A DNA stretch of 64,000 nucleotides from contig CAYJBH010000005.1 in the NCBI GenBank assembly GCA_964368625.1, positions 1-64,000 of the forward strand, written 5' to 3'. Of the stretch, positions 8,717 through 16,892 are shown piece by piece. The notes beneath the pieces were generated by a model. It worked only from the letters and a program-made list of their open reading frames with translations. It was not told the origin of the DNA and made no database searches. Numbering within the stretch: the first letter of the stretch is position 1; the number at the start of each line of letters is the position of its first letter. Source of the DNA: CAYJBH01 sp964368625. GTDB lineage: Bacteria; Bacillota; Clostridia; Oscillospirales; Ruminococcaceae. The position numbers and the translations under genes are program-made.

Positions 8717-8745
8717 TTGACTTTAAATTAAAATCAATCTATAAT
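8717..8745 (+). promoter_or_regulatory. Promoter of rightward TetR/hydrolase operon
   Basis: TTGACT (8717-8722), a 17-bp spacer and TATAAT (8740-8745). It is divergent from the leftward promoter, with the two -35 boxes 28 bp apart. Confidence 0.85.
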
Positions 8746-8781
8746 ATAGCTAAGATATATAGCTTAGCTATATTATAGATT
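8736..8781. promoter_or_regulatory. 46-bp palindromic operator of the rightward TetR operon
   Basis: Two perfect 19-bp arms (8736-8754 and 8763-8781, outer bases AATCTATAATATAG) flank an 8-bp A/T spacer. The site covers the -10 box and ends 13 bp before ATG 8795. Its sequence differs completely from the operator of the mirrored leftward operon. Confidence 0.8.
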
Positions 8782-8794
8782 AAAGGAAACGAAA

Positions 8795-9415
8795 ATGAAA
8801 GAAACTAACTACATATCACCGACACAGGATATAATATTAAAAACCGGGGCGGAATACTTTTTAAAGTACGGTTTTAAAAACACTGCGTTACGAAAAGTTG
8901 TTGGTGATGCCGGTTTTACCCTGGGTGCTTTTTATGGTTACTATAAAACAAAGGAGGATTTGTTTTACGCTCTTACCGATGATGTTGCCAAAGGTTTTAC
9001 CGATATAATATCCTCCATAAGTAAGGAAATGAACAACCTTCCTGCAGAGCAAAGGCTTTTTTCAATGCTCGACTGTTATATTGATAGGTTACATGAACTT
9101 GTGGACTATATTTGCGAAAATAAGACCGGCATGGTGTTGCTGCTTAACTGTTCTGATGGAACAAAATACGAAAATTTCACCGATAAATTCCGCCATAAAA
9201 CCGGCTTGCGTATCTTTGATGCTACTAAAAGTGCGAAAGCACAAATGTTAGAAGCAGACCCGATTCTTCTGGAATATTTAATGCGTGGCTACTTCGACAT
9301 TCTATCTAGTATTGTTGTTGAGGTCGAGGATAGACAGGATATGTTTAATATGCTACGAAACGTTGCTCTTGTCTATAAAAATGGAATTATAAGTCTTATG
9401 GTGGGAGAAAAGTAA
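8795..9415 (+). CDS. TetR-family regulator
   Basis: The 206-residue protein begins with a TetR HTH: ILKTGAEYFLKYGFKNTALR, then KVVGDAGFTLGAFYGYYKTK. The GAFYGYY recognition-helix motif is shared with the divergent TetR at 7993-8610, so they are paralogues. ATG 8795 follows AAAGGAAA. The stop codon overlaps the start of the next gene by one base (TAATG), so the pair is translationally coupled. It probably represses its own promoter through the palindrome at 8736-8781. Confidence 0.9.
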   Translation: MKETNYISPTQDIILKTGAEYFLKYGFKNTALRKVVGDAGFTLGAFYGYYKTKEDLFYALTDDVAKGFTDIISSISKEMNNLPAEQRLFSMLDCYIDRLHELVDYICENKTGMVLLLNCSDGTKYENFTDKFRHKTGLRIFDATKSAKAQMLEADPILLEYLMRGYFDILSSIVVEVEDRQDMFNMLRNVALVYKNGIISLMVGEK

Positions 9416-10131
9416 TGCACATTTATTATTTAAACAATCAGGATAAACTTAAAAAACAGATGGGCAAATATCTTAAATTTATTAAAGCTGAGCTAGAAAA
9501 TGAAACCGGAAAGAGTTATGCCAATCTGTTCGAGGAGATATGGCTTGTTTACAAAGGTGATCTACTTGAGAGATTCCCCTACATAGGAGGAGATACGGTT
9601 GGCGGAACGAAAAATTTAACCGGCGCATACTGTTTTGTTGCCCTGGGCGAAGTTTGTTTAAGCTACGGTATGACGCTTGAACGGTGGGGATACATTACAA
9701 CCCTATGTTATAAAAGATACTTTGAAAACATGCCGATTTTTCTACGAAAAATGATAGGCAAGGTATATAACAATCCTAAAACAGCAAACAAACTGATAAA
9801 GAAAAAGGATATTCAAAACGAAAAGAATGCTCAAGAAAACCCTGAGAGCTTTAGAACAAAAACGCAAAGCCCAACTAAAGAGTACCCGGTGATTTACCAC
9901 ACAATCGCCTGCCCTCTTGTAAATTTTGCAGAAAAATACGGGTACACAAAATATATGCCCTATCTTTGCAACCTTGATTATGTTATGTTTGAAGCTTTTT
10001 TTGTTCCGTTTTACCGTGAAAAAACCTGTGCCGATGGCGATGCCTACTGTGATTTCAAGATAAATCCCGGCGCAGCTATAAATAAATCCTGGCCCTGCCA
10101 TGCATTGGATAGCAACGATCCATTAAAATAA
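9415..10131 (+). CDS. L-2-amino-thiazoline-4-carboxylic acid hydrolase family protein
   Basis: The 238-residue protein is a paralogue of 7379-7978, with the same terminal signature (REKTCADGDAYCDFKINPG). It is longer and has a Lys/Asn-rich insertion (about 122-150) before PVIYHTIACPLVNFAEKYGY. Assignment to PF14196 is by motif recall; the true substrate is unknown. It is translationally coupled to the upstream TetR gene. It converges with the methyltransferase gene at 10193, and no strong terminator is visible in the 61-bp gap. Confidence 0.75.
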   Translation: MHIYYLNNQDKLKKQMGKYLKFIKAELENETGKSYANLFEEIWLVYKGDLLERFPYIGGDTVGGTKNLTGAYCFVALGEVCLSYGMTLERWGYITTLCYKRYFENMPIFLRKMIGKVYNNPKTANKLIKKKDIQNEKNAQENPESFRTKTQSPTKEYPVIYHTIACPLVNFAEKYGYTKYMPYLCNLDYVMFEAFFVPFYREKTCADGDAYCDFKINPGAAINKSWPCHALDSNDPLK

Positions 10132-10192
10132 AAAGACAAGCTGCTAGGTTAAGGTTACAACAACAAATTTGCTTTTCTTAGCAATAAAATAG

Positions 10193-10849
10193 TTATTTTA
10201 TTTTCTTTGCACAAAAATAGATAAGTGAGCCATGGCTATCGAAGAATTCGAGTTTATAATTCTTTGATAGCCTTTGTTTGATTGTGGCTTCATCGTCGAA
10301 CGGCAATGTTAAAAATCCTTTTTTCGCAAGAATGTTCTTGGCAATAAAATCGGCTAATTTACCTTTGTTTTTCACATAAAAACTGGCAAGCAGTATTCCT
10401 TCTTTTTTCAAAACTCTTGTAACCTCTGAAAAAGCCTTGTCTTTATCCGGAAACACATGAAAACCGTTCATGCTAAAAACCATATCAAAGGTTTCGTTTT
10501 CAAACTGAAGGTTACCTACATCGCCTTGCACAAGATTGATGTTATCGCCTCTTAAACGTTCCCCTGCAATATTTAGCATATCGTTGCTATAATCTAGGCA
10601 GTTAATATCGGCATTTTTCATCTTGTTGTATTTTTCAAAAACAAAAACCCCTGTTCCTACAGGCACATCAAGAAGTTTTCCATCAAAATTATTTGGAATT
10701 TTACAGAGTAATTTCTCTGCAATTATATTGTTATCTGCACCTTTCCATATAATCACCGAGTAAAGTTTGCTCCACCATGTTTTGTGTGTAATAACAACAT
10801 CATAAAAATTTTTTGATGATTTATACGAGGTTTGGATTTTATCCGACAT
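10193..10849 (-). CDS. Class I SAM-dependent methyltransferase (UbiE-like)
   Basis: About 218 residues from ATG 10849, with a GGGAGAG site just upstream; the longer TTG start at 10861 would absorb that site. SAM-binding motif I is LLDVPVGTGVFVFEK (about 60-75), the acidic motif II is INCLDYSNDML, and FDMVFSMNGFHVFPD is motif IV. The gene lies 29 bp after the MATE pump gene on the same strand. A pump plus a small-molecule methyltransferase suggests modification and export of a toxic compound; this is inference. Confidence 0.85.
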   Translation of the reverse strand: MSDKIQTSYKSSKNFYDVVITHKTWWSKLYSVIIWKGADNNIIAEKLLCKIPNNFDGKLLDVPVGTGVFVFEKYNKMKNADINCLDYSNDMLNIAGERLRGDNINLVQGDVGNLQFENETFDMVFSMNGFHVFPDKDKAFSEVTRVLKKEGILLASFYVKNKGKLADFIAKNILAKKGFLTLPFDDEATIKQRLSKNYKLEFFDSHGSLIYFCAKKIK

Positions 10850-10878
10850 ATTCTCTCCCAATCTATATAGTTTCTATT

Positions 10879-12252
10879 TTAATTCAACTTTTCTGTTTTA
10901 ATTCTTGCAAACTCCTTACGTACAAGCAAAACCGTCCAGATTACAATTATTATATCAATAATGAATGAAGCATAGTAAATACTCTCCACCCCGAAAAACC
11001 TTGGAACTATAAGCATAACAGGGATATAAAACACAAACTGCCTTGCCATACCGATTATTGCCGCCGGTTTACCCTTATCTACAGCCGGAAAGAAAGTCAT
11101 TGCCATAAAAATTACCGAAAGTATCGGAACAATTAAGATGTAAACTCTAAATGCATTTAGCTGTACTGAGGTAAATATCTGTTCGGTTAGCATTAACGAT
11201 AGTATAGATTCCGGCACCAAAAGCGTTATAATCCAAAGTGGAATTGTAAGTGCCATTGCAGCAGCTGCAAAAATCTTGTATGCTGCTATAACACGGTTTG
11301 GCTGATTAGCCCCATAGTTTATTCCTATAACCGGTTGCAGTGCCCTCATAAGTCCGAAAATCGGTGTTAAGAAAAACTGAAATATTCTAAACACAACACC
11401 GTAAAAAGCAATGTCTGCAACGGTGCCATAGCTTGATAATGCGTTAAATACAACGATGGCCTGAATGAGAGTCATAACCGTCATGATAAAAGATGATATG
11501 CCGAGGCGAGTTATATCGGTAAGTATTTTTTTGTTCGGATTAAAGGAAAAAGCATTAGCTTTAAAACTTGCCTTGCCGTTTACAAGATATATAAATCCTA
11601 CAAGAGAATATACAAACATACCAACATTTGTGCCCCAGGCAGCACCGGCTACCCCCATATGCATTAATACAATGAATATATAGTTAAATATTGCGTTGGC
11701 TGCAAGTCCGAGTGCCATCATCCATGCTGCAGTTTTCATTCTGCCCTCGGCACGAATTAGCATGTTAATCGCTAGTCCATATATCCAAAAAACTGAGCCG
11801 TATACAGTTATTCTAAAATATTCATCACCAAGCACTAGTTCCGCACCTACACCACCCATCATTGCAACAAGTTGCGTTGAAAAAAGTAGGCCAAGTAACA
11901 TATAAATAATTGTGCTGATAACCGTTATAATATTTACACCGCCGATTAGATTTTCCTGTGTCTTTAGGTCTTTTGCACCAAGTGCAATACTAAGAACCGA
12001 GCCTGCGCCAACGCCGATAAGTGAGCCGAGGCCGGTGCTTAACTGTGAAATAGGGTAGGCCAGCGATACTCCTGCAAGCGCTGTTTCTCCCACATATTGC
12101 CCTACGAAAAATGCATCAAGCATGGAATTTGCACCATACAGCACCATCGCAATAACTGCCGGCCATGACAGCTCTGCCATTACCTTCCATAAATTTTCGG
12201 TTAGAATAAATTGCTTTTGCTTTTCTTTTGAGTCTAATATTTGTGTACTCAT
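10879..12252 (-). CDS. MATE-family multidrug efflux pump
   Basis: About 457 residues with twelve hydrophobic segments in two related halves, as in MATE proteins of the NorM/DinF type. Recognisable blocks include LSWPAVIAMVLYGANSMLDA (first helix), FVGQYVGETALAGVSLAYPI and GLMRALQPVIGINYGANQP, the characteristic second-half motif. ATG 12252 has AGGAGAG 5 bp upstream; the GTG at 12258 is less likely. MATE pumps export cationic drugs using Na+ or H+. The gene follows a TetR gene and has its own GTTAGT-type operator. Confidence 0.9.
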   Translation of the reverse strand: MSTQILDSKEKQKQFILTENLWKVMAELSWPAVIAMVLYGANSMLDAFFVGQYVGETALAGVSLAYPISQLSTGLGSLIGVGAGSVLSIALGAKDLKTQENLIGGVNIITVISTIIYMLLGLLFSTQLVAMMGGVGAELVLGDEYFRITVYGSVFWIYGLAINMLIRAEGRMKTAAWMMALGLAANAIFNYIFIVLMHMGVAGAAWGTNVGMFVYSLVGFIYLVNGKASFKANAFSFNPNKKILTDITRLGISSFIMTVMTLIQAIVVFNALSSYGTVADIAFYGVVFRIFQFFLTPIFGLMRALQPVIGINYGANQPNRVIAAYKIFAAAAMALTIPLWIITLLVPESILSLMLTEQIFTSVQLNAFRVYILIVPILSVIFMAMTFFPAVDKGKPAAIIGMARQFVFYIPVMLIVPRFFGVESIYYASFIIDIIIVIWTVLLVRKEFARIKTEKLN

Positions 12253-12269
12253 AACCACTCTCCTATTCG

Positions 12270-12285
12270 GTTAGTTTGCGCTAAC
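12270..12285. promoter_or_regulatory. GTTAGT-N4-RCTAAC operator, MATE gene
   Basis: GTTAGTTTGCGCTAAC is a 16-bp dyad lying 6 bp downstream of a TTTTAA -10 box on the minus strand. The same dyad in the same position precedes the alpha/beta hydrolase and LCM-like methyltransferase genes. Confidence 0.7.
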
Positions 12286-12291
12286 TTTTGC

Positions 12292-12321
12292 TTAAAAAAT
12301 TTTAACACTATTAAATGCCAA
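12292..12321 (-). promoter_or_regulatory. Putative promoter of the MATE/methyltransferase operon
   Basis: TTGGCA (12321-12316), an 18-bp spacer and TTTTAA (12297-12292) on the minus strand overlap the stop codon of the TetR gene. Weaker than the other promoters here; supported mainly by the operator position. Confidence 0.45.
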
Positions 12322-12925
12322 AAATCTTTTTCCATCCCTCATTAAAAAATTCAATAAGTGTGGCTACCTGTTTAAATGCTTCATCCTTCGGGATGTCATG
12401 GCGCACCACCTCAAACAGTGCATAGATCTGCGCTGATAAAATGGTATGCAGTTCCTGTGGCGATATCTTGATGCAGCTATATCCCTTTTTAGCTAACTCT
12501 TGTAAAAATTTCATCGTTAAAATCTCTTCTATCTCGATAACCTTTTCGATGAAATTCTCATAGCTACTACCGTGTGAACAGTTTACAAGAAGAAGAAAAT
12601 CCTCCCTGTTTTGGTAAATCAGCTCCACCATTCCATAACCGGTTGAATAATTCCCTACCAACACCTTCGCCTCATCACCGTTTTTAAGCGTCTCAAACCC
12701 ACGGTTGTTACCCTGCTCGTTCACCTTTAAAAAGTTGTCGGCAACCGGCTTTACGATGGCGGAAAAAAGCATATCCTTGTTAGGATACCTTGCGTACAAA
12801 GCTCCTGTTGTAACATCTGCTTTTTTTGCAATCACACGCATACTCGCCTTTTCGTACCCGCTTTGCAAAAACTCTGACCTCGCAGATTTTATTATTCTCT
12901 GTGTAACCGCATCGGGGTTTTTCAT
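12311..12925 (-). CDS. TetR-family regulator
   Basis: The 204-residue protein has a TetR HTH at about 10-55 (IIKSARSEFLQSGYEKASMR, then VIAKKADVTTGALYARYPNK). It lies upstream of the MATE pump on the same strand and has a near-perfect 38-bp palindrome over its promoter, so it is probably autoregulated. It is more distantly related to the two TetR proteins at 8-9 kb. A drug- or metabolite-responsive repressor of the downstream pump is plausible, but the pump carries a different operator. Confidence 0.88.
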   Translation of the reverse strand: MKNPDAVTQRIIKSARSEFLQSGYEKASMRVIAKKADVTTGALYARYPNKDMLFSAIVKPVADNFLKVNEQGNNRGFETLKNGDEAKVLVGNYSTGYGMVELIYQNREDFLLLVNCSHGSSYENFIEKVIEIEEILTMKFLQELAKKGYSCIKISPQELHTILSAQIYALFEVVRHDIPKDEAFKQVATLIEFFNEGWKKIFGI

Positions 12926-12935
12926 GTTACCTCAA

Positions 12936-12973
12936 GCTATTATAACACCGTTATATAACAGTGTTATAATAGC
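12936..12973. promoter_or_regulatory. 38-bp palindromic operator of the TetR gene
   Basis: GCTATTATAACAC (12936-12948) mirrors GTGTTATAATAGC (12961-12973) around GTTATATAAC (12950-12959). Only the pair at 12949/12960 breaks symmetry. It covers the -10 box. The layout (outer arm, one odd base, 10-bp inner palindrome, odd base, outer arm) matches the operator at 8631-8662. Confidence 0.8.
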
Positions 12974-12994
12974 ATCTTTTTATTACTGTGTCAA
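12966..12994 (-). promoter_or_regulatory. Promoter of the TetR gene
   Basis: TTGACA (12994-12989), a 17-bp spacer and TATTAT (12971-12966) on the minus strand. The -35 box overlaps the TGA stop codon of the hydrolase gene. Confidence 0.8.
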
Positions 12995-13818
12995 GCTTTA
13001 AATGAAATAATTTCGTTAGCTATTTTATCCGGCTGAAAAAGATGAACAAAGTGCGAGCAGTTTAGGCGGATAATCTTTGCGCCGTTAATGTTTTTTAATA
13101 TTTTATCATAGCTGTTAACATATAAATCTTTGTTAATACCAGTTTCCATACCATTCGAAACAAACAACAAAAGCGGTACCGATAGCGGCAGTAACTCATA
13201 CGCTGTTTGTATATTTTGCTTTATATATATGCCCTCGTTTATAATATCACGGCTCATTGTTTTTTCATAAAACAATTTAGTATAAAGCTTTTTTTCATCA
13301 TCGTCGAGATTGCCAAATCTGTAAGTTTCGGTGTGGGCTAATTTCATAAAAGGCCGTGCTAATCCACTTCGCATTATGAAATGCACAAACTTTAAAAAAG
13401 GTATGCTAAACTTATAATTCTCCATTATCTCGGGGAAAGACATATCAAGGCCCACAACTGCCGAAATTTCTTCGGGGTAACTTCCTGCCCAAAAGATAGC
13501 TTCAAGCCCTGAAATTGATAACGGACAAAGTGTATAAGGAGGCATAATACCACATTTTTTTAGTGCCAACCTTTGCTGATTAACCATAGTTTGCAAATCT
13601 TTTTCACAGCTTGAAAAAGCACTGAACCCATACCCAGGTTTTTCGATTACAACCGTTCTAAATTTCCCACTCAAGCGATTACAAAGCTGCTTAAAATCTA
13701 ATATTGGTGAACAGCTACCAAAGCCGGACATAAACACAAGCGTTTCATTGCCCTCTCCTACCGCATAAACATTCAGCTCTACCCCATCTATATTTACTAT
13801 TTTCCCCATATTACTCAT
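12991..13818 (-). CDS. Alpha/beta hydrolase
   Basis: About 275 residues from ATG 13818, with AGGGGTG 6 bp upstream; the GTG at 13827 lies inside that site. The N-terminus has an oxyanion-type segment (VFMSGFGSCSPI). The nucleophile elbow seems to be PLSISGLEA, which departs from the usual G-x-S-x-G but keeps the central Ser. ISAVVGLDMSFPE follows, and a late SHFVHLFQPD carries the likely catalytic His. Substrate unknown. It shares its operator type with the MATE pump and the LCM-like methyltransferase. Confidence 0.8.
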   Translation of the reverse strand: MSNMGKIVNIDGVELNVYAVGEGNETLVFMSGFGSCSPILDFKQLCNRLSGKFRTVVIEKPGYGFSAFSSCEKDLQTMVNQQRLALKKCGIMPPYTLCPLSISGLEAIFWAGSYPEEISAVVGLDMSFPEIMENYKFSIPFLKFVHFIMRSGLARPFMKLAHTETYRFGNLDDDEKKLYTKLFYEKTMSRDIINEGIYIKQNIQTAYELLPLSVPLLLFVSNGMETGINKDLYVNSYDKILKNINGAKIIRLNCSHFVHLFQPDKIANEIISFKA

Positions 13819-13839
13819 AACAAACACCCCTACACGTCA

Positions 13840-13855
13840 GTTAGTTTTTACTAAC
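13840..13855. promoter_or_regulatory. GTTAGT-N4-RCTAAC operator, hydrolase gene
   Basis: GTTAGTTTTTACTAAC is a perfect-arm dyad 6 bp downstream of the -10 box, so it covers the expected transcription start. A bound protein would block initiation. Confidence 0.8.
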
Positions 13856-13861
13856 TTTTGA

Positions 13862-13890
13862 ATTATAGTTTATTTTTTCACTTGTGTCAA
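13862..13890 (-). promoter_or_regulatory. Promoter of the hydrolase gene
   Basis: TTGACA (13890-13885), a 17-bp spacer and TATAAT (13867-13862) on the minus strand, both exact consensus boxes. Confidence 0.88.
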
Positions 13891-13910
13891 ATTGAACAAT
13901 TGGGTATAAT
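13882..13910 (+). promoter_or_regulatory. Promoter of the AraC-family gene
   Basis: TTGTGT (13882-13887), a 17-bp spacer and TATAAT (13905-13910). Its -35 box overlaps the -35 of the divergent hydrolase promoter, so the two should compete for polymerase. Confidence 0.7.
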
Positions 13911-14000
13911 AGATACGAACAATGCAACTTAAGTTTCTTTTACGTCGAAAAAACGTTAACTTATCACGCCACTAAAAGATACCTACAAGGAAGGGGTAAT

Positions 14001-14951
14001 ATGCAAAACTACGGAAGCTATGAAAACATGTTTAAAACCATGATTCAACATGGTTTTAGCGAAGAAAAAACCGTACGTGGTTGCATTTACAAACTTGATC
14101 CAAAACTTGGAGAGGGAAAAATTGAATTATGGGGCAGCGGCAACATAGCTTTTGTGGAGCTAGATATAACCTACAAAGATACAAATATATCGGTGAACTA
14201 CAGCGATAATGTCGGCGTACAAATTACCTTTATTGATAATAATGACATGGAATATTACAGTAATGAGAAGGTTAAAGAGAAAACGCCGTACGGCACCTTT
14301 TTCTATATTAATAATACATCTGTTCCCTGGTTTAAAAAATATCCGGCCGGCGAGAGAATAAAGGCATTAACCTTATTGATAGGAGAGGAGTTTTTAAAGA
14401 GTAATGGAATAAATCTCTCGCATGAAGATTGGAATAATATGGCCAGAACAATTAATTTAAGAAATATTTCCATTGCACAAATTGCCACAATTTTAAGGCA
14501 GATAAAAAACTGTGATATAGCAGATGATCTTTTCCCTTTGTATTTCAAAACAAAATCCATAGAGGCGTTCTTGCTACTACTAAATTTCTCGATGTCGCAT
14601 ACAAAGAATCTTAACCGTCTTAGTATTAAAAGCCAAGCTGCGGTTAAGCAAGCTGTCGGTATCCTATCACAAAACTATATAAATCCTCCGGTGATAACAG
14701 AGCTTGCAAAGATAGTGGGAGTAGACAAAAAGACCCTACAATCTGCCTTTTTGGAGATTGTAGGGCTTAGTATACATAAATATGTGCGCTCGCTGAAAAT
14801 GCAGTATGCACTTCTATTATTAAAAAATGATACAATGTCTGTCGAGAGGGTTTCAAAAGAGGTAGGTTACAACAGCAAGATACATTTTTACAAGGCTTTT
14901 AAAGATGTGTTTTTCATGAAACCATCCGAGATGCGTCAGCTATTGAAATAA
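14001..14951 (+). CDS. AraC-family transcriptional regulator
   Basis: The 316-residue protein has an unassigned N-terminal sensor half and a C-terminal AraC DNA-binding domain (about 212-314) with both HTH motifs: ITELAKIVGVDKKTLQSAFL, and VERVSKEVGYNSKIHFYKAF ahead of KPSEMRQLL. ATG 14001 follows AAGGAAGGGG. It is transcribed divergently from the alpha/beta hydrolase with overlapping promoters. It converges with the next gene with no bases between the two stop codons (14951/14952). Confidence 0.88.
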   Translation: MQNYGSYENMFKTMIQHGFSEEKTVRGCIYKLDPKLGEGKIELWGSGNIAFVELDITYKDTNISVNYSDNVGVQITFIDNNDMEYYSNEKVKEKTPYGTFFYINNTSVPWFKKYPAGERIKALTLLIGEEFLKSNGINLSHEDWNNMARTINLRNISIAQIATILRQIKNCDIADDLFPLYFKTKSIEAFLLLLNFSMSHTKNLNRLSIKSQAAVKQAVGILSQNYINPPVITELAKIVGVDKKTLQSAFLEIVGLSIHKYVRSLKMQYALLLLKNDTMSVERVSKEVGYNSKIHFYKAFKDVFFMKPSEMRQLLK

Positions 14952-15488
14952 TTATATCAGTGCTATGCTGCCCTTATCCATATCGGCGATATCGAAAACG
15001 AATCCCTCCTTTTCGGCAGACTCCTCCATCATTGCGGTAAAATCTTTAAATATTTTTGAATTTAGATACTCGTCATAGCTGTAATTAGAAACAGGAATAT
15101 CATAGTCGATAGACAACAAGCCTCTATGCTCTAATGCTGCAAGTATTTTTGATCGTGCCTTAACATCTTCAATATCGTCCTCGAGACTTGTAATATATAC
15201 CGCAGAGAGAGCTGTAGAAGCAAAATGTGAAGACTTACTGCTTTTCATTACAAAACGCACAACCGGTATACATCCACATTCCTCTATCGCAGATATAACC
15301 TGTTGTTCTTCTTCGGTAAGACCTTCTGCCTGTGGGGTATCATGATTATGCGTGCCACAGCAACCACCGTGCGCATGGTGGTTGTGATTTTCTTCGACAT
15401 GTTTTTTATGACGTCCACAGCATTTATGACCCGGTTCATGACCACCACATCCTTCATGGTTCTTTAACTCTGCAAATTTATCTAACAT
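14952..15488 (-). CDS. His/Cys-rich protein, paralogue of the next gene
   Basis: The 178-residue protein is not assigned to a known family. Residues about 9-52 hold eleven His and five Cys in short clusters (HKCCGRHKKH, HNHHAHGGCCGTHNH), a likely metal-binding tail. The remaining about 120 residues share a domain with 15500-16039: a LS-x-x-YI strand, an E-rich helix, LEHRGLLSIDYDIPV, then SYDEYLNSKIF. It is last in a three-gene operon after an LCM-like methyltransferase and that paralogue. An AAGGAG site precedes ATG 15488. Metal chelation, storage or sensing is inferred from composition only. Confidence 0.7.
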   Translation of the reverse strand: MLDKFAELKNHEGCGGHEPGHKCCGRHKKHVEENHNHHAHGGCCGTHNHDTPQAEGLTEEEQQVISAIEECGCIPVVRFVMKSSKSSHFASTALSAVYITSLEDDIEDVKARSKILAALEHRGLLSIDYDIPVSNYSYDEYLNSKIFKDFTAMMEESAEKEGFVFDIADMDKGSIALI

Positions 15489-15499
15489 TATTTATCTCC

Positions 15500-16039
15500 T
15501 TAAATTATATCATCGAATAATTCCGTACAAGCCGCTGTGGCTGCAATGCTTCCCTTTTCTATTGTGGCTGTATCTCCCATGAAGGCGACTTGATTTAATG
15601 ATATCTCACTAATCATATTTTTATAAAAGGCAAAAACCTCGCTGTTATAATACTCATTGTAGCTACAATTCTGTAACGGAACGTTAAAATCAAGGGTTAT
15701 AAAACCCTCGCTCTCTAACCTATCGAGCATAGTTCCCATCGTTTGTATTTTTTCAAAAGTATCGGTAACATCCTCAATATATGCCGGCGAGAGTGACACT
15801 TTTTTAAACTCTTTGTTTTCACTGCTAAGCATAACAAACTGAACCATCGGCAAAAATTGATGAGCCACAAGATAGGATAAAAATTTGAACTCCTTCTCGT
15901 TAAGACTAATAAGCGAAAGCTCACTGCCCGGATCTTTAGGGGTAAACACCTCGGTACGCCGTACGGTACACGCTGTTGGCGCATTGGCTTTCATTGGGCA
16001 GGCACATTTTTCACAGCCGCCTCCGCATTTATCATTCAT
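15500..16039 (-). CDS. Cys-rich protein, paralogue of the preceding gene
   Basis: The 179-residue protein has five Cys in its first 24 residues (MNDKCGGGCEKCACP...C). Its domain is the same as in 14952-15488: LSPAYIEDVTDTFEKI, LESEGFITLDFNVPLQN, SYNEYYNSEVF. The two genes probably arose by duplication, and their N-terminal tails then diverged (Cys-only here, His+Cys in the other). The gaps are 17 bp to the methyltransferase gene and 11 bp to the paralogue. No known family was recognised; the shared core might be a small winged-helix-like fold (speculative). Confidence 0.7.
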   Translation of the reverse strand: MNDKCGGGCEKCACPMKANAPTACTVRRTEVFTPKDPGSELSLISLNEKEFKFLSYLVAHQFLPMVQFVMLSSENKEFKKVSLSPAYIEDVTDTFEKIQTMGTMLDRLESEGFITLDFNVPLQNCSYNEYYNSEVFAFYKNMISEISLNQVAFMGDTATIEKGSIAATAACTELFDDII

Positions 16040-16056
16040 ATTTACAACTATTCCTT

Positions 16057-16866
16057 TTATAGCTTATAGGTTAAAATCATGGTGCGATTTTTGCTATCGG
16101 CAACCCACATCGCAACCCTTGTAAGAATTTTCAACCTGCCCTTTAATTGTTTTAAAGCTTTACCAAAAAATCCGCACATCGAAACAAGCTCGGTTGATGA
16201 TTTTTTTGCAAATTCCTGTGGGTTATCTATACAAAAATACATCATGGCATTATTGTTGCCTGTTTTTTTTACATAACTTTGTGCATATTTTAAACCAACC
16301 GAGTTGGTGGCATCAAAAAGCAGTACAGCATCATTAAATTCTCCTTTAAGCTTTTTAATAAGTGCTAACACCTCCGGCTCTTTAAAGTATTGAAACACAC
16401 CCGCTACAACAAAAATTGTGGGTAGGTTACAATCGATATGGGCGGCAAAATAGAGATCATTTGCATTGCCGGGAATAAGTGTCTCATTTTCTTTTACACC
16501 CAATATTCTCTCTCTGTTTTCGATAACCGAAGGAAAATCAATCTCATAAAAGTGTGCGCCTTTTGAGCGCTCTTTAATCCGCCATGCCATTGTTTCCAGT
16601 CCACAACCTATGCAAACAACATTACATTTTACTTTTTTTGAGATAAATTCATTCACGGCGTTATCCATTATCACTGCACGTGATGTTGAGGCCATAAAGG
16701 AGTACTCGGAACTTTTGCAAGCTATAGATTGTACGCAAAGATCGTTTTCAAGGCTTAATGCCTTTTTATCGTAAAAATATTCCGGAAACTTTTTAGATAT
16801 CTCTATCCTTGCAACTAGCGGTATAAAAAGTGTATCCTCTACACCGCTAAAAATATTATCGGCCAT
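16057..16866 (-). CDS. LCM/Tcmp-like O-methyltransferase
   Basis: The 269-residue protein resembles the leucine carboxyl methyltransferase superfamily (PF04072): an N-terminal S/T-R segment (STSRAVIMDNAVNEFI), SAM motif VVCIGCGLETMAWRI (about 83-97), HFYEIDFPSVIENR as the acidic loop, and IFVVAGVFQYF. Bacterial members methylate carboxyl or hydroxyl groups of small molecules. It heads an operon with the two Cys/His-rich paralogues and has a consensus promoter with the GTTAGT-type operator. A link to metals comes only from its neighbours. Confidence 0.8.
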   Translation of the reverse strand: MADNIFSGVEDTLFIPLVARIEISKKFPEYFYDKKALSLENDLCVQSIACKSSEYSFMASTSRAVIMDNAVNEFISKKVKCNVVCIGCGLETMAWRIKERSKGAHFYEIDFPSVIENRERILGVKENETLIPGNANDLYFAAHIDCNLPTIFVVAGVFQYFKEPEVLALIKKLKGEFNDAVLLFDATNSVGLKYAQSYVKKTGNNNAMMYFCIDNPQEFAKKSSTELVSMCGFFGKALKQLKGRLKILTRVAMWVADSKNRTMILTYKL

Positions 16867-16892
16867 AATATCTCCTACATCGGTTAAGTCAA

